From NCBI GenBank assembly GCA_002110485.1, contig MOWL01000089.1, forward strand, positions 1,178,001 through 1,242,000: a DNA stretch of 64,000 nt, read 5' to 3'. The DNA comes from Emergomyces orientalis. Lineage: Eukaryota > Ascomycota > Eurotiomycetes > Onygenales > Ajellomycetaceae. Positions 11,441-23,360 of this stretch are shown in pieces. Under the pieces are notes generated by a model. The model had not been told where the DNA came from, searched no databases, and saw only the letters and a program-made list of their open reading frames with translations. Each line of letters opens with the position of its first letter. Position 1 is the stretch's first letter. Made by a program: the position numbers and the translations under genes.

Positions 11441-12131
11441 ATGCCTGAGCGTCTGACGTCGACACAAAGCCTGGAAACGGTTGGGCTAGAGAATTTGTCT
11501 CCACGGCACTTCGAGGTTTTGCAACAGGCTTTCTGGACAATCCTTTCCACCGATCTGGCCACCGAGACATTTGCCCAAGTTGTTGACGGCCGTCCCACGC
11601 GTGATGTCTATCGAGACTATTTCAATGAGTTTCGCAAAAGCTTCCAGAACAATATTCATCCAAGCAATGCAGCTTTGGAGGCTGTTGAGTCTTGCCGTCG
11701 AAATCTAAATCTTGGAAATACTCAAATTAATGCAAAGGTAGTATATTCATGGCCCCAAACTCTATATATTGGAGGACAAATACTAAAAGTTAGCAGCTTG
11801 CGCAAGCATTCCAAAACACTAACCCTGGATCAAGAGAATTCCCCTTGCGCCTGTGGGCAGGTACATGATCTTCCAACTCTCAGAAGCTCAGGTACACGCC
11901 TACATCAGCTTCCTGCAGGGCGGGCCGCAGCCTCCAGGTGGCATTCGCTTCGCGGCTGAAGAATACGCACGTCGTGTCGATGAAAACTATGCCATGGACA
12001 TGAACATTTATCGCGACAGGTATGAACGGATTATACCTGAGAGGCGGGCACGCTGTGTTATCCGCGGTGAGGACCTCCCAGGATATGCGCAGGCTATGGA
12101 AGATTGGGCAAGGCGAACTGGAAATGGTTAG
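11441..12131 (+). CDS. hypothetical protein, two exons
   Basis: Exon 1 is 11441-11737 and exon 2 is 11835-12131, each 297 nt, giving 197 residues and a TAG stop. The donor is AAG|GTAGTA; the acceptor CAAG|AGA lies 12 nt after a good branch point (CACTAACCC). Splicing joins the frames as NAKRIPLAPVGRYMIFQ. The start is the first ATG in this frame (MPERLTSTQ); a short upstream ATG at 11422 in another frame overlaps it. The protein looks soluble, with no signal peptide or membrane segment. Exon 2 is rich in Arg and acidic residues (RVDENYAMDMNIYRDRYERIIPERRARCV) and reads like a folded helical domain. I do not recognise the family. It sits in a GC-normal island about 1.8 kb long between decayed AT-rich blocks. 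Alternative splicing choices exist, but this one gives a clean frame. Confidence 0.6.
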
Positions 12132-14082
12132 GGATGTACGCAGCTAATGAAGTACATACTTGCGGAGGACTTGTTATTGAGATTTGGAATGACGGAAGGG
12201 CCTAGAACCGACCCACGGGATGTGCGGGTCACCCTGGTATGGTGTCCATATCATTGCAATGTTAAAAGCGAATAACCTGTGAGGAAATGATTGGCCTAAA
12301 TTGAAGAGTCTCCTTAACCTTTTTAGCAATTTTTTTTCGTATGCTTAATAGTGTTGAGCACTTTCCAGGGTCTACACCTGTGGAGTTCATGATTGCAATT
12401 GCGCATCGAGAAATTCTCAGGGCAAGGGCGCGACTCTGATACCCATTGATACCGGAAGGCCTTTTCTATCAAAGAAACTGTCGCCCTATGTTCTGCCCGA
12501 CAACAGACTATAACATCGGTTTTGTGGCACATTGATTTGCACTTGCAAAATATTTCCGTCGATCCTGGAGAGCCAACCCGTATACATGCCAGTGAAGATT
12601 GCCGGAATCCAAGTTCTGGCAATAAATTTCGCCTCCTTCGACTGAAGATCCTTACCGCGACAGACAAGGAGTAGGCGATCAAAGCAGAATTTTCGCCAGG
12701 ACTGTTACGCTGCGCCGAGAAGTGGTTTCATGGACAAGCGCAAGATGTGCGGTGCTGCGAAGGACTGGCAGGAGGAAGGACGGGGGCAGGAGGAGACGAG
12801 CGGCATGCTGGGAGCTGGAACTCGAGGGAACATGATGGTCAAGGAGGGAGCCATTTTTGACGCTCAGTCAATTCACCCCCCCCCCCCCCGCTCCCCCCGG
12901 TAACGTGAGTGAGGGTGAAGGCCACGAAAGAGTAGGAAATGTTGTGGCCGTGCGCGGAGGGAAGGGCCGTGGCCGTGTGAATTGATCCACATGATTATTG
13001 AGAGACGGGCGGTTAGCAGGAGGCCAAAAACAGCAGCAAAAAAGGCTATTTTCAGCCGCTGGCTAACCGTCACATCGCTATATGGAGTATATCTCTGTGC
13101 AGACATCATTCAGAGCCATCTATTATTAGAAATCAACTGAGAGATGAAGATGAATAACTTTAATTATAATAAATAAATTATCTGAGTAACTATCTGAGAA
13201 GCACTGTGTAAGAAAAAGAGATTCAACAGTATAAAATAAATATTAATTACAATAATAAATATTTTCTGAACTGCTGAAAATCAAGAAAAAAGAAAAAAAT
13301 TGTTATTATTAATTATATACTGTGAATATGATGATATCAGAGAAACACTCTTTTCAAAATCTGTCAGAAAAAAAGAATATATTTATATCTAGATATATAT
13401 ACAGTTTCACAAGTTTAAATAAAATGTCATGATATGATGATATGCATGCACATTTGACTTGACATGAATTTGACATGAACTTAGCTTGAAAATAAAGATA
13501 CTTTTTACTTATCTGTTTATAATGAAAAAGCTAGAGAACAGAAAGAGTGAAAAATAATTAAAAATTAATATTTTACAGTGAATAGAAAACTGCTCAGATA
13601 TTTCAATGTACTGTATATAACTGTATTAAAAAAAAAATACACAGAATGATATAACAGCTCAAAAAAACCTCATTATTATAACTAGTTAAATGTATTCAAC
13701 CTTACATCTGTAGTTCATACATGAATGTTCTAGCATCGTGATCACACCTTGAAAGTCCCTGAAATTATATATATATATATATTTACACGCGAAAAAAAGC
13801 CCCATGCATCTGGGGGAGGCCCAGATCCAGACACCAAAATTTGTTCCAGTATTTATGTGTATTTAACAGTACCTGTACTGTTTCAGCAGATATTGTACGG
13901 AGAACCGATACAGGGTATTATTGTATTTCCACCGGGCGAGAGCGAGCCACGTAATCTGATTCCCGATCACCAGCAGAAAGAAGGGGAAAAAAATAATAAG
14001 AGTGAGAGATCAACCACCGTTTGCGTATACGAATCATCGCTTCTCCGTGGATGTTTAAACGGGATAATTAATTAATAATGTC

Positions 14083-14114
<32 letters not shown>

Positions 14115-16645
14115 TGGAATATTTTTCTACTTCTTTTTCTGCTCTTTTCGTCCCTGAGTGTAAAAACATTCTTTTTTTAAAATTATTATTTACTTGCTTA
14201 CTCCGTAGTTTCCCTTCCCAAAGGCTCTGCCTGCTCTGTCTGCTTGGCCCCTCTTCCCTCGCCCCCTCTAAAATACCTAAAAATAAGAAAAGAGGAACTA
14301 AGCCTTATGTAGATAGCAGATAGCAGATCATTACTTTTTCATTTGAAAAAATCAAAAATCAAAAATCAATAATAATAAAAAAAAAATAAATAATAAAAAC
14401 CGGATTGTTAAACCAGCGCTCGACTACGGAGTACGGAGTACGGACTACCTGGACTATTATTAATTCGAGGCACTTGCTCTGTGGTTGGGTATTTATATGT
14501 AGAAAGATTTTTGATCTGCATTTCCCCCCCCACACCTCCTCCCCCTTTTTTTTAATATTTTTTTTTATGTTTCATTATTTAATTGATTGATTTTTACACA
14601 GTATTTTAGAAACTGAGGAGCCAGATACGCTACGCTGCCTTACGCTGCCGTAGAGTTTGTGTTGGGAGAAGATCGGCCCCATTGCCAAGGTTCTAGACAG
14701 TTTTTGGTGGACGCTGGTTGGCTGGAGTTTAACGAGGAGAAAAAAATCGAAATCATTTTAACTTTAATCTTATATCCACAAGTAGTTTAGAGTATTTGGT
14801 AATTTGATGGGGGAGAGAAGAAGAAGAGAGAGTGAGATCGACGGGGCTGGGAGAGAAAAAAGAAGAATTAAAAATAAAATAAAAAGGGCAAGAAAATAGG
14901 GCAAGCAGATTGGATAGCGAGTTTGATGGGGGCTTTTTATTAGTTTTTATTTGGTTTGTTAGCGCGAGGCTGATCGATTAAGTTGTGGCTGGTGAGGTGT
15001 GGCTGAATTTCATTCATTGATTGATACGAGAATAGTTTCATGCTTGGATGGATGGATGGAATGAATGAATGAAGCGTTTGGAGTTTAGGTACGGAGTAGT
15101 TTAGTTATATCTACCCAACATAACCTTAATCTGTTATATGGATATAATATGGATGAATAACCTCGGTTTGGTGACGAGTTTAAAGGAAATGAGAATGTGG
15201 CGAGAAGTCGTCGAATAATCTGTAAAAGAAGAGAAAGAGGAGGGTAATTCGTACGCTGGCTGATCCATGAAGGGGGTGACGAGGATAGATATATAGTACT
15301 CCGTACCTACCTAGGTATGACGAGATCAGATGGGCTTGGTATGTGTAAGCACCTATAGATGCGTCGCGTCAGGATGGACCAATTAACCCAGATAGAAAAT
15401 GAAGCTTGTCCTGCAGATTGGGTGCAGTGTTGGATACAGAGAGAAGTTAAAATACCTAGTTACAGCTAAATTAAATACCTACTCAGGGAATTAACTGCCC
15501 GTAATCAATTTAATTACCTGGGTAGTTATCAGCAATTATTCTTATTTCTCCCATCGCCACACTTTTAACAAAAACATTGCATAATTGAATGCTCTGATAT
15601 GGGTTTAGTTAGCTGTTGGTAGAAAACGGCATGACTAAGCAGGCATCTACACGCGGCTGGTGGGCAATCCGACCAATCAGATCCCGGGGGGCCTGCTTAG
15701 CTAATCCCCCTTGTTCTGAGCATGAGAGCTGACGACGCCTGCCAAGTCTTTTTTCGCCAAGCCCGCCAGCCAATTGGATCCGCTAGTCCCAGATAGGCTA
15801 AACCCGGCTGCTACCACGCAGGGGGGATTCGTCACTGCCCGCGCCATTACGACGCCCGTACAGGCCAAATACACGCTGATACGGATACACCTTCGATTCA
15901 GGCGAACTGGGTGTATCTGGGTGTATCTGCTCTTACCCCGTCCAGGAGTTCCAAGGCTGCCTGCAGCGTTTATTTTGGGTTGGCTGCAGAGGTCAGGTGG
16001 GTGTCTTTGAGTGAATTGTGCGTGTTAATCTATCAATACCATATATAACTTACGCGTATTGTTGTTTCCAGGTAACAAACAATACACAACCTGTGCAGCG
16101 CGGCATCACCTCAGATCCTCATCTCTTCGTCTTCGTCCACTTCTTCAAACATCACCATCTCAACTTCTCATCTTCATCTTTCATCTTCATCTTCTCTCTC
16201 TTTCCCTCTCTTCTCTCTCACCAATAAGTGTATTCCTATAAATCCCACCCGTCCCGCTGCTACCAAGACTATGTCCCGTGTCTGCCGTTTCTCTTGACAA
16301 GCGATCTTCCTCCGCCAAGACGACAACTCGGCTGTGCTAGACCCAAGACTGCAGTTTCAATTCCCTTTAAGCAATTCCATCTGCCATCCCCCCCCCCAAA
16401 ATAATCCCTTCCAACGGCCATCTCAGAATCTCTAACCCCAAATCGCATTGACCCCATCTCCTTGTCTGGCCAATCCATCTCGACCGGGCACAACAACAAT
16501 ACACCTCTCGCCAACACATCACCATCGCCTCTGTAGCACCCGATCTCCCAACATCGAAACTCGTTACAAAGGAGGCCACATCGGACGGCTTTCTCTGGGT
16601 GGTGCTGACAGTCGCTGCGACTGACTGGCAGCCTGCTGTCTCGCC
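12132..16645. other. long non-coding stretch with AT-rich block and PNG1 promoter
   Basis: No supported gene lies in these 4.5 kb. Contents: a C run near 12877-12890, an AT-rich CpG-poor block at about 13100-13750 resembling the other decayed blocks, a (GA)n run near 14090-14113, scattered TACGGAGTA and TACCTAGGTA words, and a GGAT/GAAT run near 15050-15072. From about 16080 the sequence becomes CT-rich, as expected for the leader of the PNG1 gene. Antisense frames at 16269-16762 are mirror images of that biased sequence. Confidence 0.5.
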
Positions 16646-18230
16646 ATGGCGGATCGTCCCCCTCATCGTTCCGGAGCTCGTGCTCCCCGTTCGCCTCGCT
16701 CGTCTCCTCCCTCCACAACCTCCGCCTATGATGCCTCCCAACTCACAAAGCAATTCGAGCAATTGCTGCGGACACGCCGTCTGAATTCGCTACAGGAACG
16801 ATCTCGCTCTAGAACCGCTTCTCCTTCTCCTGCTCCTTCTTCTACTGCCTCTTCTCATCGATCGTCTTCACAACATCCACATACACAACCACAACCACAA
16901 CCACAACCACAACCACAACCACAACCACAACCACAGCCGCCGTCATATTCTCTACGAAGCCTCCCCCTCGTCCCAGCCCCTCCTCAAGACCCGACCTCTT
17001 TCAAATTTCGCAACCTGCTCCATGTCTTATCCGTCACTCCTACCAAATACGAAAACCCTGGCCTGCTGGATGAAGCCCTGGCTGTAATCCCTCTAGATAG
17101 GCTCTACGCTGAAGCAGACGAGGAGTGCCAAATACTACAGGCTGAGGCTGCGAGTATGGGTGAAAACGTGAAACCCCAGTGGGGTTATCAGGATTGTGTC
17201 ATCAAAGCTCTGCTAAGGTATCATTCTTTTTCGTCCTTCTTTTTTAATATGTTCAATGTAGCTGACTTTTTATCTAGATGGTTCAAACGATCTTTCTTCC
17301 AATTCGTCAATAACCCCCCTTGCTCAGTCTGCTACAGCCCGACCATCGCCCATGGAATGACTCCGCCTACCCCTGACGAAACTGCCCGTGGCGCAACTCG
17401 AGTCGAACTCTACCGATGCTCAGATGCAACCTGTGGCGCAAACGAAAGATTCCCCCGCTATTCTGACGTCTGGGCCTTGCTCCAGGCACGACGAGGACGG
17501 GTGGGTGAATGGGCAAACTGCTTTTCAATGTTGTGTCGGGCAGTTGGCGGCCGTGTTAGATGGGTGTGGAATTCCGAGGATTACGTCTGGACAGAGGTGT
17601 ATTCCGAACATCAAAAGCGATGGATCCATGTCGATGCTTGTGAGGAGGCCTGGGATAATCCCCGGCTTTACACGGAAGGTATGTTTCAGAGAATATATAT
17701 ATCCATATACTTACAACATATATTGGTCAAATTTCGTAGCAGTGGTAGCAGATTTCTAATTTCGAATTTAAATAGGATGGAACCGCAAAATGGCATACTG
17801 CGTCGCATTCTCCATCGATGGTGCAACAGACGTCACACGACGATACGTCCGCAACCCAGCTAAACACGGCATGTCCCGCACCCGCGCGCCCGAGGAGGTC
17901 TTGCTCTGGGTCATCCATGAAATCCGCCGGATGCGCCGGGAGAATCTCTCCAAGGAGGAACGCCGGCGGCTGATGAAGGAGGACGAGCGGGAAGAGCGAG
18001 AACTGCGTGGATACATGGCGCAAGCGATTGCAACGGAGATCAATAACCTGTTTCCGAATGGGCGGATTAGTAATAACGGGAGCGGGAATGGTGGCGCCAA
18101 CGGCACCGAGGCATCAGCTGATGAAACGAAAGTCCCTGTCACGACGCAGAATGGGAGTGTGGAATGGGTGAATCCCACGCCGGGACAAACGGGGCAACCG
18201 AATCCGGATAGATCGAATCAGGGGCGATAA
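16646..18230 (+). CDS. png1: PNG1, peptide:N-glycanase homologue, predicted catalytically inactive
   Basis: Exons 16646-17217, 17278-17678 and 17776-18230 give 1428 nt and 475 residues. The first intron is only 60 nt and has no in-frame stop, so unspliced reading also stays open. The N-terminus is low complexity with a Gln-Pro repeat (about residues 80-97). The core has the zinc-binding pairs PPCSVC and RCSDATC, then the transglutaminase-like core GRVGEWANCF, EDYVWTEVYSE and WIHVDACEE. In active enzymes the triad is Cys-His-Asp (yeast 191, 218, 235). Here the equivalent positions are Val266, Tyr293 and Asp310 with exactly the same spacing (27 and 17), so the nucleophile and the His are lost. 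Neurospora PNG1 is reported to lack deglycosylating activity yet to be needed for polarity; this protein fits that filamentous-ascomycete type. The C-terminus has a charged coiled-coil-like segment (about residues 380-420) and a Gly/Asn-rich tail. Likely cytosolic. Confidence 0.95.
16885..16932 (+). repeat. (ACAACC)8 coding hexanucleotide repeat
   Basis: Eight perfect units, with imperfect ones on either side, encode a Gln-Pro dipeptide repeat in the disordered N-terminus of PNG1. Changes in copy number would keep the frame. Confidence 0.92.
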
Positions 18231-19600
18231 CATTTTGACTCCGCGGGATGACGACTATTCTACGCTTGTTTTTTTCTTTTGATTTTTTTGATTTTTGCCC
18301 CACACGATTGGAACGAGCCATATTGTCGAAAAAGTTACTCCACGAAAACGCGCCCGTTTATTACCTTTTTTAACGAATAAATACTCGTCGACTAACCACC
18401 CTTCTCTATCGGAACAAAACCGGCCACTTCCTTCTCTTAATGTCACCTACAACATCCGCCCAGCTTTTCACCATCCCAGAAAAGATACACGCGCCTACAA
18501 TTCCCATCAGCATCATTGTCATCGCCATCGTCATTACACCGTGTTTTCTTTAATCTTATCATCTTAAATAATTAGGCGACTGGAGTTCATTCTTGTCAGG
18601 TCATAATTTTTTCTCCGGCGTCTTATACCAAAATCCCCCTCTTTGCGTCCAGCTCATCAATGGGTCTGTCTCCCTCCCCCGCTGCCTTCCTCTCCCCCTC
18701 CCCGGGTTCTCCCTCGCATCTACCATTGTTATCATTCTGCTACATGCATTGATACCACACTACACATCATATTACTCTCTTTCCTTTGTTTGTCTATGTA
18801 CTTGGGGTTCTGAGTCCAAGTTGATTTTTCTATCAATCATCAATATTTTTCTTTTATTTTACTATCACAAATCATGGTCTAAAGGCGTTTGCTTCTTCCA
18901 CTTTTCCTCTCTGCTACTCCTTTTTCTTTCTTTTTGTTTTCTTATTATTTTTACTTTTTTTGTCATCGTTTGTTAGCTTTTTTATTTTATTCTATACTTT
19001 CTCTGCTTCTTCTTCTTCGTCGTCTCTTGATTTGTTGTGTTGAAACTGTTGTTTAGCCGTGTGATTATCTTTCTGTTTCTTTTTTCTTTCTTTACCCCCT
19101 TTTTTTATATTTGTTTTTCTTACTTTTTTCTTCTTCCTTCTTGCTTGCTTGACCATTGATTCAATCCCTTTTATTACTATTATTATTTCTTTGTCTTTAT
19201 GCCGTATTAATGAAATGTCATACATATCATATCATATCAGATCATACCATACCATACCATATCATATTTATTATTGATTGATTGAACCTCTGGAAGAAAA
19301 ATACGAAGATAAAATAATCGATTAGCCGTTTTTTATGATTTATTTACAAGATATGGCGTTTATTGTACTGTACATACATGTACATTATTATTATTATTAT
19401 ATTATACACCACTTAATCTCAGGGATATGTGGGAAACTATTTATTTTATCTAACAAGGAAAACCATGCAATAAGAGAGCTTACTGCTGGATTAAAAACCT
19501 CATGCACTAATAAATGTATGCAACAGTTTCTGTGAGACTTCGGGCTATCAGGGACCAGCAACTGCTGTCCTCAAGAAGAGAAGAGAATGGGATGAGAAAA
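18231..19600. other. PNG1 3' region and T-rich spacer
   Basis: T- and CT-rich sequence with no supported gene. It should contain the PNG1 3' untranslated region. A CATAT/CATAC pentamer run is at about 19222-19265 and a TTA run near 19384-19400. The 3' boundary of the retrotransposon on the minus strand lies somewhere near 19590-19640 and could not be fixed. Confidence 0.5.
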
Positions 19601-19794
19601 GAAAAATTAAAAATAAAGAAAAATTACACTGAGCATTTTTGAAAATGCGCCCGCGTGTGAGTGAGTGAGTGAAAGACGCCAACTGCGCTCTGAAGCATAG
19701 AGAGCCGCGTCTTTAGCCTGAAATGAGCGTGGGGATGTGCCATGAGCACTGATTTTGTGTGGTAAGCGCGCTTTCAGCGGTTTCAGCATGGTGT

Positions 19795-22700
19795 TTATTG
19801 AGGTCTGCGTATGCTTGATTGAGATGTGATAGATTGCTGCTCCTCTGTCTGATAGACACTCAGTGTCTTTGCCAGTGAGAACTGTGGTAGAATTCCCTGC
19901 TTGATCCACCATTTTGTTAGACAGTGTAGCCCTTCTTTGGTGTTCAATAGCCATTTCTTGTCGATTCTGCCCTCATGCAGCAGACTCCCACGACTGTGCT
20001 GGAATCTATCACAGTGAACTATCACATGCATCACTGTTTCATTTGAATAGCCACATTCACATGCTGGTGATGGGAAATCCGGTACTCGTCTTTTATGTAG
20101 AAAGGCTGCCAGCCCTGTTTTCCCTGATCTTAGTTGAATTATCAGCGAGCTTCTGGCCTTGCTTAGGCCCTTGTGCCATTTCAGAATGCTTTTGTCTGGG
20201 GGTCGATCAAAGAGTTCACACCAGGGAGGTGCTCTAGCTCTTCATTGTTTTCTTCATCTACTCAGGATTTCTTTTCGCACCCATTCATCATGTGAGAAGT
20301 GCTGTGTTGCTGCTGAATTTGTGCTTTGAGCAGTCTCTTGCTTGCTCTTTTCCATCCAAAGCTTCTCCCAATTTTCAGGCAGACTGTCTGGATGAATCAT
20401 CTTCTCAATGGGTCTTCTGTGCACTGCACCTCTTCACCTGAGTTTGACTCTCACTGCTGTGCATGCCTCTTCAATTTGTGTTGCCATTCCAGAGGCCTTC
20501 AGTCGTTTTGTGGCGCGCGCCACAACTCCATCAAGATAGATGTCCAGGGGTGGTGTGTATGTCTCTGCTTCCAGTGTGGATATTGGTGTTGCTCTGTATG
20601 CTCCAGCTACTATTCTCAGGCATTCATTCTGTGTTCTGATTAGGCCCTCTGTGCGCTGTTTATTGCGCATGCGTCCTTCGCGCTTGATGCGCGGTTGATG
20701 CCATGCCAGTGCGCTGTAAGCTATAGCTGGCCGTATGACCATGTTGTATATTGTTCTAGCTTGATGTAGGGGGACTCCCCAGGTGGCCTGTGTTGTCTGT
20801 GATAGTGCCTTTATCTGTGACTTCATTTTTCCTGCTATAGCATCCATGTGACCTTTCCATTGAAGCTTGGAATCCAGCCATACTCCTAGAACTCTCATCA
20901 CCTTCTGTGGCTTGATAACTTGCTGAGGCAGTCTCAGAGAGTGATTCAAGTTGAATCGAGTTCGGGCTCTAGTGAAGTGCATCAACTCATACTTCTGCGG
21001 AGCAAAAATAGCTCCATGTCTTCCTGCCCATTCTTCACATTCTGCGTGCACCCGTGTGAGCTGCGCGCAATTTGCTTCAGTTGATGGCCCGTATGCTATT
21101 ATATTGACATCATCCACAAATCCTATGCAGCTCACTGGTCTATTCAAGGGTGAGCATATCCGGAGCAGTTCCTCATTGTAAAATAGAAAGAGAATGGGGG
21201 AGAGAGGTGATCCTTGTGGTATCCCAGCTGGAATATTGAAGGCCTCAGTTTCCTGTTCTTCAAATGTGAGCGTGGATCGTCTATCTGACATAAATGAGTG
21301 TATCCACCCTGTCAGCTGTCTTGGTAGGCCCTTCATGCGAAGAATGTGTGTGAGTCGGTCTTTGAGCACTCTATCATAAGCTCCTGAGATGTCCAATGAT
21401 AGAACTGTGACCACTGTGTCTGACTCCTCCCATGCTGTTCTAATTTGTGCTAGCAGTAGTGATACTGCTGTTTCGGTTGATCTGGCCCGCCTAGCACCCA
21501 TCTGTTGAGATGGCAGTAGATTGAGTGTTTCCGCTAGCCGTCTGAGTTCCTGCGCGGTGGCTGATTCTATTATTTTTCCCATTGTATCCAGTAGGGCAAT
21601 GGGCCTCCATGCCTCTGCCTTTTGATAATCCCCTTTTCCTGGTTTTTTCAGTACCACTGTTCGAGCGGTCTTGAATATCTCCGGGTAGTGTTCCCATTCC
21701 CAGCATGCCAGTGTGAGCTCTGTCATAGCCTTTGTGAAGCTTGGTCCCAGCATTTTCAGAAATTCATTGGAGACTCCATTGATACCTGGTGCTTTGTTGC
21801 TTGGTAGATGTGCTATGAGCGCGGCCATTTTCTCCTCTGTGATGCTTATTGTCTCTGTTGTTTCCAGTGGGTGTTCCGCCTCCTCCATGTCCCTGTTGTC
21901 ACTGACTAGTGGCAGGGGGAAGAACCTTTGTCTCAGAATCTTGGCTTTATCATCAAAGGAATTGACTGGTGGTAGATTTTCTCTGCCTTCTACTATCAAT
22001 GCTGGAATTCTTGGAGGTTGTGCATGCTCATTGCTGCTTTGACACCCCCATTTGGCCATCTTCCATAGTAGCTTGGGTTTGGACTCTGTGCTGTGCATTA
22101 GTTCTCTGAAACTGTTTGTTTTAGCCAGTTTAACCTCTCTGTTTCTCAGGGCTTGAGCTTTAATTATATCTGCTGCAGAGATGTTTCTGTCTTTCTTGGC
22201 TTTTTTATATTGATTGACTGCCTCTGCTACTTGAGGGGACCACCATGACCGGCTGTGTTGACTGTAGTTTGAGACTTTGGCATGTTTTGCTGCTAGATCT
22301 TCCACAAATTTGACAAGATATCTTGCATAGCTGTTTATCTGATCTTTTGAAGTCAGTGCCCCTGGGCTTCTCAGTGTCTGGCAGTCCTGCGCTATCTGTT
22401 CCAGGCAGGAGTGATGCCAAGTGCGTCTTTTTCTGCTGCTATATAATGCTTTTAGCTCAAGAGTAGTTGCAATTGGCATGTGATCTGATGCCATATTTGC
22501 TTCATGTTCTAGCTTGCAGCTGATCATTTGACTGTGTAGACCAGCAGACAAAAAGATTAGATTCACTGTGGTGCCCTGACTTTCTCTATCTTGCCAGGTG
22601 ATCGTGCCTTCTGGAGTTGCTAGATGTAGATTCAAGGCACTGATTTGAGCATTGAGTTTCCAGGCCATGGCAAAGTTTTCTCTGACCCTGCTACCTCCCC

Positions 22701-23262
22701 AGAGAGTGTGATGTACATTAAAGTCTCCAATCACTATAACATCTGCTTGATGCGTGTTTATTTGAGTTTCCTGCGCGCCTGATGCTCCCTCTGCACTCTC
22801 AGTTGTTGCTTGATGCGCATTTTCCTGGTTTATTCGCGCTTCTAGCATTCTATCCGCTTCTTCAACCACCGCTTGGAGCTGATGAATGGGTGAGTCTGGT
22901 GGCATGATTGTGTAGCTTCCTGGTGGTGACGCGTACATGTTGATGATATTGATAGGCCCGCTCTCTGTCAACAGAGTAAGTACCAGTATATGAGTGGATA
23001 TTGTGCTCACTCTCCAGGTCTTGACTGCAATTCTCTTGTTAATTAGAAAGCACACCTTCATGTCCTTCTGCTCCATGCCTGCTTGCCAGAATCCACAGTT
23101 GGCTGGACAGTGTGTGCCTGTTTTAGAGTGTTTTTGTATCCAGGGCTCTTGTATTGCAATCACATCATAGTTTAATGCCGTTTCGGGCTTTGCCAAAAGA
23201 GGTCCCATAACCTTGTTTGACTTATGCACATTGTATTGTAAAATGACTAGCCTGTTCTTCAT
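19795..23262 (-). pseudogene. LINE ORF2: endonuclease/reverse transcriptase, broken by three TGA codons
   Basis: From the ATG at 23262 the frame is open for 942 codons, to a TGA at 20434-20436. The same frame continues to 19795 with two more TGA codons (20254-20256 and 20242-20244), for 1155 codons in all. The N-terminal part is an APE-like endonuclease: LQYNVHKSN, AIQEPWI, VIGDFNVHH and SDHMPI near residue 258. The reverse transcriptase has KPGKGDYQKAEAWRPIALL, LSLDISGAYDRV, GIPQGSPLSP (about 680) and the catalytic FVDD (about 714-717). The extension beyond the first stop holds the typical fungal LINE tail, GLSKARSSLIIQLRSGKTGL followed by CECGYSNETVMHVIVHC. Relatives have Trp or Arg where the TGAs stand. 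The part upstream of the first stop would still encode endonuclease and reverse transcriptase, but without the tail. Confidence 0.9.
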
Positions 23263-23360
23263 GATTCATTCATGTGATTATTCTGCGAGCTGCTGTTCTG
23301 TGTTGATGTCTCCAGTGTTACTGGACCACTTGCTGCTTGAATGAAGCTTGTCATAGCTCC

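Noticed and set aside
16269..16762. Antisense frames of 131-149 codons over the PNG1 leader
   Set aside because: They mirror the CT-rich leader and the start of PNG1 and have no protein-family features.
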